NCBI GenBank assembly: GCA_934747265.1
Contig: CAKVGI010000011.1
Location: 1-44,232, forward strand
Direction of reading: 5' to 3'
DNA length: 44,232 bases
Source: an uncultured Rickettsiales bacterium
Lineage (GTDB): Bacteria; Pseudomonadota; Alphaproteobacteria; Rickettsiales; UBA1997
The notes beneath the pieces are model-generated. The model saw only the letters and a list, made by a program, of their open reading frames with translations, was not told the DNA's origin and did no database searches. The translations under genes were made by a program, and so were the position numbers. Below, in pieces: positions 32,521 through 41,882 of this stretch. Every line of letters begins with the position of its first letter. Position 1 is the first letter of the stretch.

Positions 32521-32932
32521 ATATTATAAATAGTATTTTATATAATTAATATATTATAAGTTGTTTTTTAAAAGTAAATATTAATAATGTTTAATTTAGC
32601 ATTTTAAAAATGCACAACACTAGCAATCTATTATTAATTTGCAACTAATAGCTTTTTTATAAAATTAAACAAATTGAATTTATTGATTTTTAATAATACC
32701 TCGTAAAATGAATCACTACTACTTAATTCTTATTGCAATTTATATCCTCATTACCATCACAAGACCAATTTTACTAACTTTGACAGAAATAATAAAATAT
32801 TAAGAAAATTTTATAGATAAATACAAATTATACAAGATATAATACAGAAATATATTCTTGCATAAAACTAATTTTTCTTGATTTATATTTTATTTGTTTT
32901 AAGTTGTAAATAGTAGAATTAATTGAGATAAA
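32521..32932. other. A+T-rich intergenic region
   Basis: 412 bases with no supported gene. A slightly less A+T-rich patch (about 32695-32790) encodes on the minus strand a 14-codon open stretch ending CDGNEDINCNKN, faintly like the Cys-ended pilin-family tails, but too short to call. The 3' part should hold the promoter for the META-domain gene. Confidence 0.5.
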
Positions 32933-33430
32933 ATGAAAAAAATTATTTTGCCGGTTTTATTATTCATAATAGTTGTTGTCTTAGTGATACTTTTTGAGAA
33001 TAAAACCAATAAGAGCAATAAAGAGTTGTATTTTTCAACTGCCTTAGATAAAGAATATATTTATATCAAAAATGGCGAAAAAACTCCAATTACAATAACT
33101 TTTTCAGAAGATAAGGTTTTTGGTTCCGCTGGCATTAACAGCTACTTTGCTGGATATAAAGTAGACAACAATAATAATGTTCAATTTTCTCCAATAGGTT
33201 CAACAATGATGGCTGGACCAATGGACGAAATGGAAAGAGAAAGAGAATATCTAAGTTTATTAAACGATGTTAATGTTTTAAAAGTTTACAAAGACAGGAT
33301 GGAATTAATTACCAAAAACAATGTAGTTTTAACATTTATTGAAGCAAAAAAGGAACAAAGTTTAGAAAAGGAAAGTGATAAGGATGGTGTTATTATTGGT
33401 GAAGAAGCTAATTTACCAAAAGTAAAATAA
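32933..33430 (+). CDS. META-domain (HslJ-like) envelope protein
   Basis: A 165-residue protein. A signal anchor (IILPVLLFIIVVVLVILF, residues 3-20) precedes a META domain. Family marks are FSEDKVFGSAGINSYFAGY, a strand ending VQFSPIGSTMMAGPM and EREREYLSLL; these are the conserved GxxGxNxYxxxY and TMMAGP motifs. HslJ-type domains sit in the periplasm or outer membrane and are linked to heat or drug tolerance, with no known enzyme activity. No lipobox is seen. Eleven bases upstream of mlaF and probably co-transcribed. Confidence 0.8.
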   Translation: MKKIILPVLLFIIVVVLVILFENKTNKSNKELYFSTALDKEYIYIKNGEKTPITITFSEDKVFGSAGINSYFAGYKVDNNNNVQFSPIGSTMMAGPMDEMEREREYLSLLNDVNVLKVYKDRMELITKNNVVLTFIEAKKEQSLEKESDKDGVIIGEEANLPKVK

Positions 33431-33441
33431 TTGAATTATAT

Positions 33442-34203
33442 ATGACATCATTAAAAATTAAGGTAGAAAACTTACATAAATCTTTTGATAAAAAAAAGGT
33501 TTTGGATGGCGTTAATCTTGAAGTTCAAGATAAAGAATCGCTCGTAATACTTGGTGGTTCTGGCTCTGGTAAATCTGTCTTAATTAAAAGTATTATTTCA
33601 TTATTGAGTATAGATAGCGGAAAAATCTTCATCGACGGAAAAGATATAACCAACTTAAACAACAAAGAGATGACAAAAATTATGGATAAATTTGGCTTTT
33701 TGTTTCAAGGTGGCGCATTGTTTGACTCCCTTAAAATATGGGAAAATGTTGCTTTCCGTTTAATTAATGCCGAGAATATACATAAAGAAGATGCAAAAGC
33801 AATAGCTATTGATAAGTTGAGGGTTGTTGGTTTGAATGAAAATATTGCTGATTTATATCCATCAGAATTATCTGGCGGTATGCAAAAAAGAGTTTCACTA
33901 GCAAGAGCTATTTGTGCCGATCCAGAAATTATATTTTTTGATGAACCAACTACTGGTCTAGATCCAATAATGTCAGATGTTATTAATGATTTAATTATAA
34001 AATCTTCAAAAAGTGTTGGCGCAACAACGATTACAATTACTCACGATATTAACTCAGCTAGAAAAATCGCAGATAAGGTAGCTTTGCTTTATAATGGAAA
34101 AATTATATGGCAAGGAACAGTTAAGGAAATGGATAGTACGGATAACCCTTATGTTATTCAATTTATTAATGGAAAAGCTGATGGACCAATAAAATTAATG
34201 TAA
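33442..34203 (+). CDS. mlaF: Phospholipid transport ATPase MlaF-like
   Basis: A 253-residue ABC ATPase with Walker A GGSGSGKS, signature LSGGMQKR, Walker B IIFFDEPTTGLDP and H-loop ITHD. The GFLFQGGALFDSLKIWENVAF Q-loop region and the GGMQKR signature are characteristic of Mce-associated MlaF ATPases. It energises the MlaE permease, which with the periplasmic MlaD ring moves phospholipids between inner and outer membranes. mlaE and mlaD are not adjacent here; dispersed mla genes are consistent with a rearranged reduced genome. Confidence 0.85.
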   Translation: MTSLKIKVENLHKSFDKKKVLDGVNLEVQDKESLVILGGSGSGKSVLIKSIISLLSIDSGKIFIDGKDITNLNNKEMTKIMDKFGFLFQGGALFDSLKIWENVAFRLINAENIHKEDAKAIAIDKLRVVGLNENIADLYPSELSGGMQKRVSLARAICADPEIIFFDEPTTGLDPIMSDVINDLIIKSSKSVGATTITITHDINSARKIADKVALLYNGKIIWQGTVKEMDSTDNPYVIQFINGKADGPIKLM

Positions 34204-34206
34204 TCT

Positions 34207-34917
34207 TTACATTTTTCTTAATAATCTTAATTCGTCCCTCTCAGATTTATCAAACTTTTCAGTAGCATAGCTTAAAGTTGTACTTGAAATATCTTTGATA
34301 TTTTCTATAAGAAATTTTCGCAAAATTGTAATATCTTTTTTTCCAATCTCTCTTAATAGCCAACCTGTTGCTTTATTTATAAGATCATGCTCATTTTTTA
34401 GTAATGTTTTTGTAATTTGAATTGTTGGTTCAAAATAATTATTTTTCACAAAAAACATCGTTGAAACTATGGAAATGCGTCTTTCCCATAGATTTTTTGA
34501 TTTTGAAAAATCTCTCAATATATCCCAATTTTTATTTTGATAATTAAAGAGATAGTCGCCAAGAATTTTATAACAACTCATATCAACTAAATCCCAATTA
34601 TTAATCGTTGCCAAATTATTTAAATAAAAATCAACGATTTTCTTCTTATCGGTTTTTTTATTTTTATATAATTTTACAAGAATTATCAATGCAAAAGTTC
34701 TCTCTTCGTGATATTTTGATTTTAAAAGTCTTTTAATATCTTTAAACTCAATATCCTTATATTTTTTAGCGGTTTGATTAAGAAAACCCAAACTTAAACC
34801 CAAAAACATATCACCTTCGCCATATTCTCCATTACCAGTTTTAAAATACTTTTGTAATTTATCCGCCTTAAATTTATCACTATTCAGTTTTAATTCCGTA
34901 TCTATTAGTTCAAACAT
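34207..34917 (-). CDS. DNA alkylation repair protein, AlkD-like
   Basis: A 236-residue protein made of helical HEAT-like repeats. The AlkD marks are WDLVDMSCYKILGDYL (the conserved Trp and Asp of the lesion-binding face) and LWERRISIVSTMFF (conserved Trp-Glu-Arg-Arg). HDLINKATGWLLREIGKKD closes the domain. The family removes N3- and N7-alkylated purines without base flipping. Length is normal. It stands as a single gene convergent with mlaF (three-base gap) and downstream of the pgk terminator. Confidence 0.85.
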   Translation of the reverse strand: MFELIDTELKLNSDKFKADKLQKYFKTGNGEYGEGDMFLGLSLGFLNQTAKKYKDIEFKDIKRLLKSKYHEERTFALIILVKLYKNKKTDKKKIVDFYLNNLATINNWDLVDMSCYKILGDYLFNYQNKNWDILRDFSKSKNLWERRISIVSTMFFVKNNYFEPTIQITKTLLKNEHDLINKATGWLLREIGKKDITILRKFLIENIKDISSTTLSYATEKFDKSERDELRLLRKM

Positions 34918-34929
34918 ATTTTTTATATT

Positions 34930-34962
34930 AAAAAATATGGAAAAGATTAAACTTTTCCATAT
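34930..34962 (-). terminator. Rho-independent terminator of pgk
   Basis: Perfect 11-bp stem ATATGGAAAAG / CTTTTCCATAT (arms 34962-34952 and 34945-34935), 6-base loop, then a run of U on the minus strand. It lies 12 bases past the pgk stop. Confidence 0.88.
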
Positions 34963-34973
34963 AAAACTCTTAA

Positions 34974-36164
34974 TTATTTCATTATTTTTTCAACAGCCGG
35001 TAATTTACCTTTTTCTAACCATTTTAGGAAAGCACCACCAGCAGTTGAAACGTAAGTGAAATCTTCTGTAATTTCAGCTTTATTTAAAGCAGCTAAAATA
35101 TCACCACCACCAGCAACAGACTTAATTCCGCCATTTTGTGTTAAATTAGCAATATATGTAGCTAAATTATCTGTTCCTAAATTAAATGGAGAAATTTCGT
35201 AAATTCCAATAGGACCATTCCAAATAACAGTTTTGCATTTAGTCAATGTTTCTTTAATATTTGTTATTGTTTTTTCACCTAAATCAACAATAATATCATC
35301 ATCTTCAACATTATCAACCAAAACAGTTTTTACAGCTTGATTCTCAGCTACTTGTTTTGCTACTACAACATCAACAGGGAGTATAACCTCACAATTATTT
35401 TCTTTTGCTTCTTTCAATAAAGCTAATGTGTCATCTTTTAATTCTTCTTCTCTTAAAGATTTACCAATTGGTTTTCCCATTGCATATAAAAATGTATTGG
35501 CCATACCACCACCAACAACAACATACTCATATTTTTTAACCAATGCTCTCAAAAGTTCTAATTTTGTAGAAACTTTTGAACCACCAACTATAACCATAAC
35601 AGGTTTTTCAGGATTTGAAACTAAATTTGTTAGATTTTCAAGCTCTTTTTCAAGAGTAAAACCAGCATATGCAGGAAGTATTGTAGGAACACCAACCATT
35701 GATGCGTGTTTTCTATGACAAGTTGAGAAAGCATCGTTTACATAAATATCAGCTAAACTTGCCAATTCTTTTGCAAAATTTTCATCATTAGCTTCTTCAC
35801 CTTCATGAAATCTAAGATTTTCTAGTAAAATAACTTCACCAAAATTAGTATTTTGAATATCTTTTTTGGTTTGTTCACCAATACAATCGTTAGAAAAATT
35901 AAACTTAATCTTTGGCATTAATTCTTTTAATCTTTCCAATACAATTTTCAAAGACAAATTATCATTAACAACACCTTTTGGACTACCTAAATGCGATGTT
36001 AATACAACTTTTGCACCATTATTTACTAAATATTCTATTGTTGGAATTGTTGCTTTTATTCTAGTATCATCAATAATTTTACCATCTTTGATACTAACAT
36101 TCATATCAGCTCTAACAAAAACAACCATATCTTTTACATTTACGTCTTTTATTCTATTGAACAT
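34974..36164 (-). CDS. pgk: Phosphoglycerate kinase
   Basis: A 396-residue glycolytic kinase from the ATG at 36164 (MFNRIKDVNVKD). An upstream ATG at 36203 would add 13 hydrophobic residues unlike family starts. The N-domain has VFVRADMNVSIKDGKIIDDTR and LTSHLGSPKG; the nucleotide domain has VIVGGSKVSTKLE, IWNGPIGIYE and the Gly-rich SVAGGGDILAAL. It makes ATP from 1,3-bisphosphoglycerate. Its presence shows at least the lower part of glycolysis or gluconeogenesis is retained, unlike in Rickettsia species, which lack it. It has its own terminator. Confidence 0.96.
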   Translation of the reverse strand: MFNRIKDVNVKDMVVFVRADMNVSIKDGKIIDDTRIKATIPTIEYLVNNGAKVVLTSHLGSPKGVVNDNLSLKIVLERLKELMPKIKFNFSNDCIGEQTKKDIQNTNFGEVILLENLRFHEGEEANDENFAKELASLADIYVNDAFSTCHRKHASMVGVPTILPAYAGFTLEKELENLTNLVSNPEKPVMVIVGGSKVSTKLELLRALVKKYEYVVVGGGMANTFLYAMGKPIGKSLREEELKDDTLALLKEAKENNCEVILPVDVVVAKQVAENQAVKTVLVDNVEDDDIIVDLGEKTITNIKETLTKCKTVIWNGPIGIYEISPFNLGTDNLATYIANLTQNGGIKSVAGGGDILAALNKAEITEDFTYVSTAGGAFLKWLEKGKLPAVEKIMK

Positions 36165-36261
36165 TTGTATGAAAATTATTAACACATTTTTAAAATACTT
36201 CAATTTAGATTATTTGCAAGAAAAATATTGCGTGATTTTATTTGATTTTAAAATATTATCA

Positions 36262-36291
36262 TAAAAGGATAAGATTAATAAATCTTATCCT
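36262..36291 (-). terminator. Rho-independent terminator of clpB
   Basis: Perfect 11-bp stem AGGATAAGATT / AATCTTATCCT (36266-36276 with 36281-36291), 4-base loop, then TTTT on the minus strand. It lies 29 bases past the clpB stop. Confidence 0.75.
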
Positions 36292-36319
36292 CATTCTCAT
36301 GGTTTTAATCAAATAAAAG

Positions 36320-38884
36320 TTATTTTACTATAACCTTATCATCCTCAACATCAACCAGAATTTTTTTATCTTGGCTAATTTTTCCAGCAATTATTTCATT
36401 AGCTAAAATATTTTCAACATCTCGTTGAATAACTCTTCTTAAAGGTCTAGCTCCATATATTGGATCATAGCCTTTTTCAGCTAAATAATTATATAGATTT
36501 TTACTCCATTCAACTTTATAGCCTTTTTCTTCAAGTCTTTTTTGTAGTTGATTTATCTGAATTTTTACTATTCCATCTATATGATTTTTGGTTAATCTAT
36601 TAAATAAAATAATTTCATCTAATCTATTTATAAATTCTGGTTTAAATGCTTTTTTTACATCATCCATTACCAAATTAAACACGGTTTCCGTATCCTGTCC
36701 GTCTTTTAAGTTTGCCAAATATTGTGCACCTAAATTTGATGTCATAATAATGATAGTATTAGTAAAATCAACAGTTCTTCCTTGGCTATCTGTTAATCTT
36801 CCATCATCCAACACTTGAAGCAAAATATTAAATATATCAGGATGAGCCTTTTCAACTTCATCAAACAAAATAACTTGATAAGGTCTTCTTCTAACTGCCT
36901 CTGTCAATACACCACCTTGATCATATCCAACATATCCCGGAGGAGCGCCGATTAATCTAGCAACAGCGTGTTTTTCCATATACTCAGACATATCAATTCT
37001 TAGAATAGCTTTTTCATCATCAAACATAAATTCAGCAAGCGCTTTACATAATTCAGTTTTACCAACACCTGTTGGACCTAAAAATAAAAAGCTTCCGATA
37101 GGTCTATTTTCGTCTTGCAAACCAGCTCTGCTTCTTCTAACTGCATTAGAAATTGCAAAAACAGCTTTTTCTTGTCCAACAACTCTATTTTCAAGAAATT
37201 TCTCCATGTGGAGCAATTTTTCTTTCTCGCCTTCCATCATTTTATCAACAGGAATACCTGTGATTTTTGAAACAATTTTTGCGATATCTTCCCTTTTAAC
37301 AGATTCGCTAGCTACATTAGAATTTTCTTTTTCTAAATTTTCCAACTCTTTTTGTAATGATGGAATTGTACTATATGATAATTCACCAGCTTTTCCTAAA
37401 TCGCCTTTTCTTTGTGCCACTTCAAGTTGATATTTCGCTTCATCTAATTTGTTTTTTAAATCATTGATTTTTTCCAGTTTAGCTTTGCCAGCTTGCCATT
37501 TTGAAGTCATTTCAAGAGATTGTTTTTCAAGCGTATCTAATTCTTTATTTATTTTTTCCAATCTTTCTTTTGAGGCATTATCATTTTCATTTTTTAGAGC
37601 CTCAGCTTCAATTTTAAATTGCAAAATTTTTCTATCAACCTCATCAAGTTCAGTAGGTTTGCTATCTATTTCCATTCTTATTCTACTTGCAGCTTCATCT
37701 ATTAAATCAATAGCCTTATCTGGCAAAAATCTATCCGTAATATATCTATTTGATAAAACCGCTGCTGCAACCAATGCATCATCTTTAATTTTAATTCCAT
37801 GATGCATTTCGTATTTTTCTTTAATACCCCTTAAAATAGAAATTGTATCTTCTATTGTTGGTTCTGGCGTATAAACTGGTTGAAATCTTCTAGCTAAAGC
37901 TTGATCCTTTTCAATATATTTTCTATATTCATCAAGCGTTGTAGCACCAATACAATGCAAATCACCTCTTGCAAGCGCTGGCTTTAATAAATTTGAAGCA
38001 TCCATCGCACCATCTGTTTTACCAGCTCCAACAAGCAAATGTAATTCATCTATAAACAAAATTATCTTACCATTTGCTTTCTCAACTTCGTTTAATAAAG
38101 TTTTTAGTCTTTCTTCAAATTCACCTCTATATTTTGCGCCAGCAATTAAACTTCCCATATCAAGAGCCATAATTTCCTTATTTCTCAAACTCTCTGGAAC
38201 ATCACCATTAATAATTCTTTGCGCTAAACCTTCAACAATAGCAGTTTTACCAACACCAGGTTCGCCGATTAAAACTGGATTATTTTTAATCCTTCTTGAC
38301 AAAATTTGAATTGTTCTTCTTATCTCTTCATCTCTACCAATAATTGGATCAATTTTTCCTTCTTTGGCAAGTTTTGTAATGTTTTTTGTAAATTTTTCCA
38401 AAGCTTGATAACCGCCCTCCGCTGTATCAGTATCAGCAGTTTTTCCTTGCCTTAATTTATTTATAACCTCTTCCAAGCCATTTTTATTAATGCCGTGAGA
38501 TTTTAAAATTCTAGCAATTTCGCCATCTTCTTCTAAAAAAGCAAGCAACATTACTTCCAATGTTACAAACTTATCTTTTCTTTTATCAGCTATTCTTTCC
38601 GCTAATACAAAAATTCTAGCTAAATCACTAGTTATGGTTGGTTGAGACACTCCATCACCACTAACTTTTGGTAATCTTTCCAATCTTTCATTAATATCTT
38701 GACTAATCAAATCAAAATTACCACCAGAAGCCGAAATAAGTTGTGAAATTAATTTATCCTCATCTTGTTCTATTGCAGAAAATAAATGCAATGGGGTGAT
38801 AAACTGATTTTGCTCAGCTATTGCTAATGATTGCGATAGCTGTATAGCTTGTTTTAATTTTTCAGTATATCTTTCAAAATTCAT
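36320..38884 (-). CDS. clpB: Disaggregase chaperone ClpB
   Basis: An 854-residue AAA+ chaperone of normal length. The N-domain spans about residues 1-145 (FERYTEKLKQAIQLSQSLA). AAA1 has Walker A GEPGVGKTA and pore loop AGAKYRGEFEERL. The coiled-coil middle domain covers about residues 400-520. AAA2 has GPTGVGKTE and GYVGYDQGG, with IIIMTSNLGAQ as sensor 1. It works with DnaK to pull proteins out of aggregates. A strong GAGGAG ribosome site lies six bases before the ATG. A 9+9-bp inverted repeat at 38896-38925 overlaps the probable promoter and may mediate heat-shock control. Confidence 0.97.
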   Translation of the reverse strand: MNFERYTEKLKQAIQLSQSLAIAEQNQFITPLHLFSAIEQDEDKLISQLISASGGNFDLISQDINERLERLPKVSGDGVSQPTITSDLARIFVLAERIADKRKDKFVTLEVMLLAFLEEDGEIARILKSHGINKNGLEEVINKLRQGKTADTDTAEGGYQALEKFTKNITKLAKEGKIDPIIGRDEEIRRTIQILSRRIKNNPVLIGEPGVGKTAIVEGLAQRIINGDVPESLRNKEIMALDMGSLIAGAKYRGEFEERLKTLLNEVEKANGKIILFIDELHLLVGAGKTDGAMDASNLLKPALARGDLHCIGATTLDEYRKYIEKDQALARRFQPVYTPEPTIEDTISILRGIKEKYEMHHGIKIKDDALVAAAVLSNRYITDRFLPDKAIDLIDEAASRIRMEIDSKPTELDEVDRKILQFKIEAEALKNENDNASKERLEKINKELDTLEKQSLEMTSKWQAGKAKLEKINDLKNKLDEAKYQLEVAQRKGDLGKAGELSYSTIPSLQKELENLEKENSNVASESVKREDIAKIVSKITGIPVDKMMEGEKEKLLHMEKFLENRVVGQEKAVFAISNAVRRSRAGLQDENRPIGSFLFLGPTGVGKTELCKALAEFMFDDEKAILRIDMSEYMEKHAVARLIGAPPGYVGYDQGGVLTEAVRRRPYQVILFDEVEKAHPDIFNILLQVLDDGRLTDSQGRTVDFTNTIIIMTSNLGAQYLANLKDGQDTETVFNLVMDDVKKAFKPEFINRLDEIILFNRLTKNHIDGIVKIQINQLQKRLEEKGYKVEWSKNLYNYLAEKGYDPIYGARPLRRVIQRDVENILANEIIAGKISQDKKILVDVEDDKVIVK

Positions 38885-38895
38885 AAACTCCTCTT

Positions 38896-38925
38896 TTTAA
38901 CCTACTATACATAATATAGGTTAAA
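38896..38925 (-). promoter_or_regulatory. Inverted repeat in the clpB promoter region, possible operator
   Basis: TTTAACCTA (38896-38904) and TAGGTTAAA (38917-38925) form 9-bp arms with a 12-base spacer, starting 12 bases before the clpB ATG. A plausible -10 (TATATT) falls inside it. It may bind a repressor or form a leader hairpin. Confidence 0.5.
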
Positions 38926-38960
38926 TTTTTGAATTAACAAGAACCTGTTTGCTAAAAAAA

Positions 38961-39953
38961 TTAAATTACACCAGCTCTTAAACAATCCTGAATATGAATT
39001 AAACCTATAACTTTTTTTGAATTATTATTATCTTCCGTCACTAAAAGAACTTGAATATAATTATTATTATCTCCAACACCTTTTTTCATAACTTTTACAG
39101 CATCTAACGCAAAAGCATCTTTATTTATTGTAATTGGGTTTGGCGTCATTATTTCGGTTATTTTTTTATTCATTAAATCACCATATTGTATGATTTTTCG
39201 TTTAAAATCGCCATCAGTAATAATTCCAATCAAATTATCATTAAGATTAAGAACACCAACACATCCCAGAGGTTTTTCTATCATGGTATTTATAATTTTT
39301 TCCATGGAATCATTTTCATGAACAAGAGGTAATTCATCACCTTTATGCATAATTTCTTCAACTTTTAACAACGTAGATCCAAGTTTTCCACCAGGATGAA
39401 AAATTTTAAATTTGTCTTTATTGAAATGTTTAGCTTTAATTAATGCTGTAGCAACCGCGTCCAAATAAGCTAATATCATTATTTCAGAAGTTGTTGGGGA
39501 ATCAACAATATTAGTTTGTTCTATATTTTCCAGAACAACAGCAATATCAGCAGCTTCTGCTAAAAATGATTTTGAATTTCTTGTTATACCAATTAATTTT
39601 ATATCAAATCTTTTGCAGTAAGCTATAATATCATTTAGTTCCTTAGTTAAACCAGAGTTTGATAGTAAAATTACTGTATCATCTTTTGTAATCATGCCCA
39701 GATCACCATGACTAGCTTCATCAGCATGAACAAATAGAGATGGTGTGCCAGTAGAAGAAAAAGTTGCGGAAACCCTTCTCGCTAAATATCCGGGTTTACC
39801 AACACCACTTAATATAACTCTACCTTTCGTATTTAATAATGTTTTTACAACTTTATCAAATGTATCATTAATAGAATTATTTAAAATAGATTCCAAACCC
39901 CTTATTTCAACAGACAAAGAATGTTTTCCATCTTCTATGTAGCTAGTCATCAT
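38961..39953 (-). CDS. kdsD: D-arabinose 5-phosphate isomerase, KdsD type
   Basis: A 330-residue protein with an N-terminal SIS sugar-isomerase domain: VILSGVGKPGYLARRVSATF, HADEASHGDLGMI and LLSNSGLTKEL. Two CBS domains follow (from about residues 205 and 265, IMTPNPITINKDAFA). This SIS-CBS-CBS layout is the KdsD/KpsF/GutQ family. It makes arabinose 5-phosphate, the precursor of Kdo, for LPS inner core. It matches lpxD and lptB in showing an LPS-bearing outer membrane. KdsC, often next to it, is not seen. Confidence 0.93.
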   Translation of the reverse strand: MMTSYIEDGKHSLSVEIRGLESILNNSINDTFDKVVKTLLNTKGRVILSGVGKPGYLARRVSATFSSTGTPSLFVHADEASHGDLGMITKDDTVILLSNSGLTKELNDIIAYCKRFDIKLIGITRNSKSFLAEAADIAVVLENIEQTNIVDSPTTSEIMILAYLDAVATALIKAKHFNKDKFKIFHPGGKLGSTLLKVEEIMHKGDELPLVHENDSMEKIINTMIEKPLGCVGVLNLNDNLIGIITDGDFKRKIIQYGDLMNKKITEIMTPNPITINKDAFALDAVKVMKKGVGDNNNYIQVLLVTEDNNNSKKVIGLIHIQDCLRAGVI

Positions 39954-40212
39954 AAAAATATTTTTTTGTTATAAATATAATTTAAAAATATTTTTTTAAA
40001 AAACAATAATAAATTATTTTCTCCTCATTAAATAAAAATTTCTTACCACAAAGAATTTTTTATTATCTATCTTTTTATACTAAAATAAACAAGATATATC
40101 TAATAAAAAAATATCAATAGTAAAATTTAATGTGGAAAAAAGAATTATAAAAAGCATAGACAATTATTTTTTTTATATTATTATGTTGCTATCACAAATA
40201 AAAAAATAGAAA
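39954..40212. other. A+T-rich intergenic region
   Basis: About 260 bases between the divergent kdsD and lipoprotein genes. I see nothing specific beyond A+T-rich promoter-like DNA. Confidence 0.4.
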
Positions 40213-40584
40213 ATGTTAAAATTAATTAGTTTATTTTTAATTATTTTAAATGTTGCTTGCAGTTCTAGCAATAACTCAGTATACAATAGTTCTGATGATT
40301 TTCAAAAATATTTGAATAAAAATAGAAATTTATACATAGGTTTTAGAGCTCAATGTCAAAATATGTATTCGGATTCACAATTTGGCAATCAATATGGCAA
40401 AGATGAATATTGTAATTGTATTCCAAAAGCAATAGCTTTTTGTGTATACGGTAAAGAAAAAAGAACAAAACAAGAAATTACGCAAAGCGGTTTTCAAAGC
40501 TGTATAATGCAAGGCAAAGATACTTGCAAAAGCACTTTTAAATATAGAAAATTAGATATTTTCGATAAAGTAATGCTTTATTAA
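40213..40584 (+). CDS. Small Cys-rich putative lipoprotein
   Basis: A 123-residue protein with a lipoprotein signal peptide: MLKLISLFLIILNVAC, lipobox LNVAC with Cys at 16. The mature part carries six further Cys (including CNC, and near the end SCIMQGKDTC), which could form disulfides in the periplasm. I do not recognise the family. It precedes the portal gene by 68 bases on the same strand but has no phage signature. Confidence 0.65.
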   Translation: MLKLISLFLIILNVACSSSNNSVYNSSDDFQKYLNKNRNLYIGFRAQCQNMYSDSQFGNQYGKDEYCNCIPKAIAFCVYGKEKRTKQEITQSGFQSCIMQGKDTCKSTFKYRKLDIFDKVMLY

Positions 40585-40652
40585 TTAAAAAAATATACTC
40601 CCAATATTTGTTTATTTTGTCATAATGCATTTGTGAAATTAATAAATGCATT

Positions 40653-41828
40653 ATGAATATATTAAAAAATCTGTTTACAAATAAAAATAATTACAAAAAT
40701 ATAAATGAGGTTAAATCTTACTATCAACCACTTGGAAAAGCTGTATGGTCTGATAGGAATTATGAAATGTTTGCAAAAGAAGGGTACATAAAAAATGTTA
40801 TAGGTTATAAATGCGTTTCTATGCTTGCTAGAAGTGCAAGTTCTGTACAATTCATGGTATACAATAAAAAGACAAACCAAAGAATTGAAAATCATCCAAT
40901 AGAAACTTTATTAAATAACCCAAATCCCAACCAAAGTGGATATGAATTTTTTGAAGCTTTATATTCTTACAAATTAATAGCTGGAAATACTTACATACAA
41001 GCTATATTATTAAACGAAAATAATTTTAAAAATCCAAAAGAATTATTTATTTTAAGACCAGATAGAATGACTATTATCGTTGATAATTATTCCAGTATTC
41101 CGTATGCCTATAAATATAAAGTTAATAGTAATGAAAAAATGTTTTATGTAAATAAAATAACTGGACAATCTGAAATTTTGCATATAAAAAATTTTAATCC
41201 AATAAATGATTGGTATGGTTTATCACCAATAGAATCTGCTAGTTATTCTATTGATCAACATAATGAATCATCAAAATGGAATCAATCTATGTTGCAAAAT
41301 GGAGCAAGACCAAGTGGTGCTTTGATAGTTAAAGGAAATGGAGATGATTCCGCATTTTTGACAGATGAACAATTTACAAGATTAAAAAATCAATTAAATG
41401 AAGAATTTTCTGGCTCTGATAATGCTGGTAAACCTTTATTACTTGAAGGTGGTCTTGAATGGAAAGAAATGAGTTTAAGTCCCGCTGATATGGATTTTTT
41501 AGATATGAAGCATAGCTGTGCAAGAGATATAGCATTAGCTTTTGGTATTCCATCACAACTCTTGGGTATACCAGGTGATAATACTTATAGTAATCTAACA
41601 GAAGCAAGGTTATCAATGTGGGAAGAAACTATAATTCCAATGATTAATAATATTGTTAACTCACTAAATAAATGGCTTGTTCCAATGTTTGACGATGATA
41701 ATATAGCTTTATACTATGACAAAGACAAGATAACAGCATTATCAACAAGACAAGAAAGCTTTTGGAATAAAATTGCCAACGCTGAATTTTTAACCAACGA
41801 AGAGAAAAAGAAATTACTAGATTTATAA
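40653..41828 (+). CDS. HK97-type portal protein, gene-transfer-agent-like
   Basis: A 391-residue phage portal protein. VIGYKCVSMLARSASSVQF, HPIETLLNNPNPNQSGYEF and NGARPSGALIV with DFLDMKHSCARDIALAFGIP are the typical HK97/GTA portal segments. The portal is the dodecameric channel through which DNA enters the head. No terminase, protease, capsid or tail gene is next to it; single, scattered GTA genes under purifying selection are known from Rickettsiales, so this probably belongs to a dispersed GTA rather than a prophage. The frame is intact and the gene ends in a terminator. Confidence 0.88.
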   Translation: MNILKNLFTNKNNYKNINEVKSYYQPLGKAVWSDRNYEMFAKEGYIKNVIGYKCVSMLARSASSVQFMVYNKKTNQRIENHPIETLLNNPNPNQSGYEFFEALYSYKLIAGNTYIQAILLNENNFKNPKELFILRPDRMTIIVDNYSSIPYAYKYKVNSNEKMFYVNKITGQSEILHIKNFNPINDWYGLSPIESASYSIDQHNESSKWNQSMLQNGARPSGALIVKGNGDDSAFLTDEQFTRLKNQLNEEFSGSDNAGKPLLLEGGLEWKEMSLSPADMDFLDMKHSCARDIALAFGIPSQLLGIPGDNTYSNLTEARLSMWEETIIPMINNIVNSLNKWLVPMFDDDNIALYYDKDKITALSTRQESFWNKIANAEFLTNEEKKKLLDL

Positions 41829-41841
41829 AAAATATACAAAA

Positions 41842-41873
41842 ATAATCCATTGAAATTTAATGGATTATTTTTA
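41842..41873 (+). terminator. Rho-independent terminator of the portal gene
   Basis: 10-bp stem ATAATCCATT / AATGGATTAT (41842-41851 with 41859-41868), 7-base loop, followed by TTTT. It lies between convergent genes and might also serve the regulator gene on the other strand. Confidence 0.75.
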
Positions 41874-41882
41874 TTGTTGAAA

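Noticed and set aside
32695..32790. Possible pilin-family tail (CDGNEDINCNKN) on the minus strand
   Set aside because: Only 14 codons, preceded by stops, and lacking the DDG-x-Y signature.
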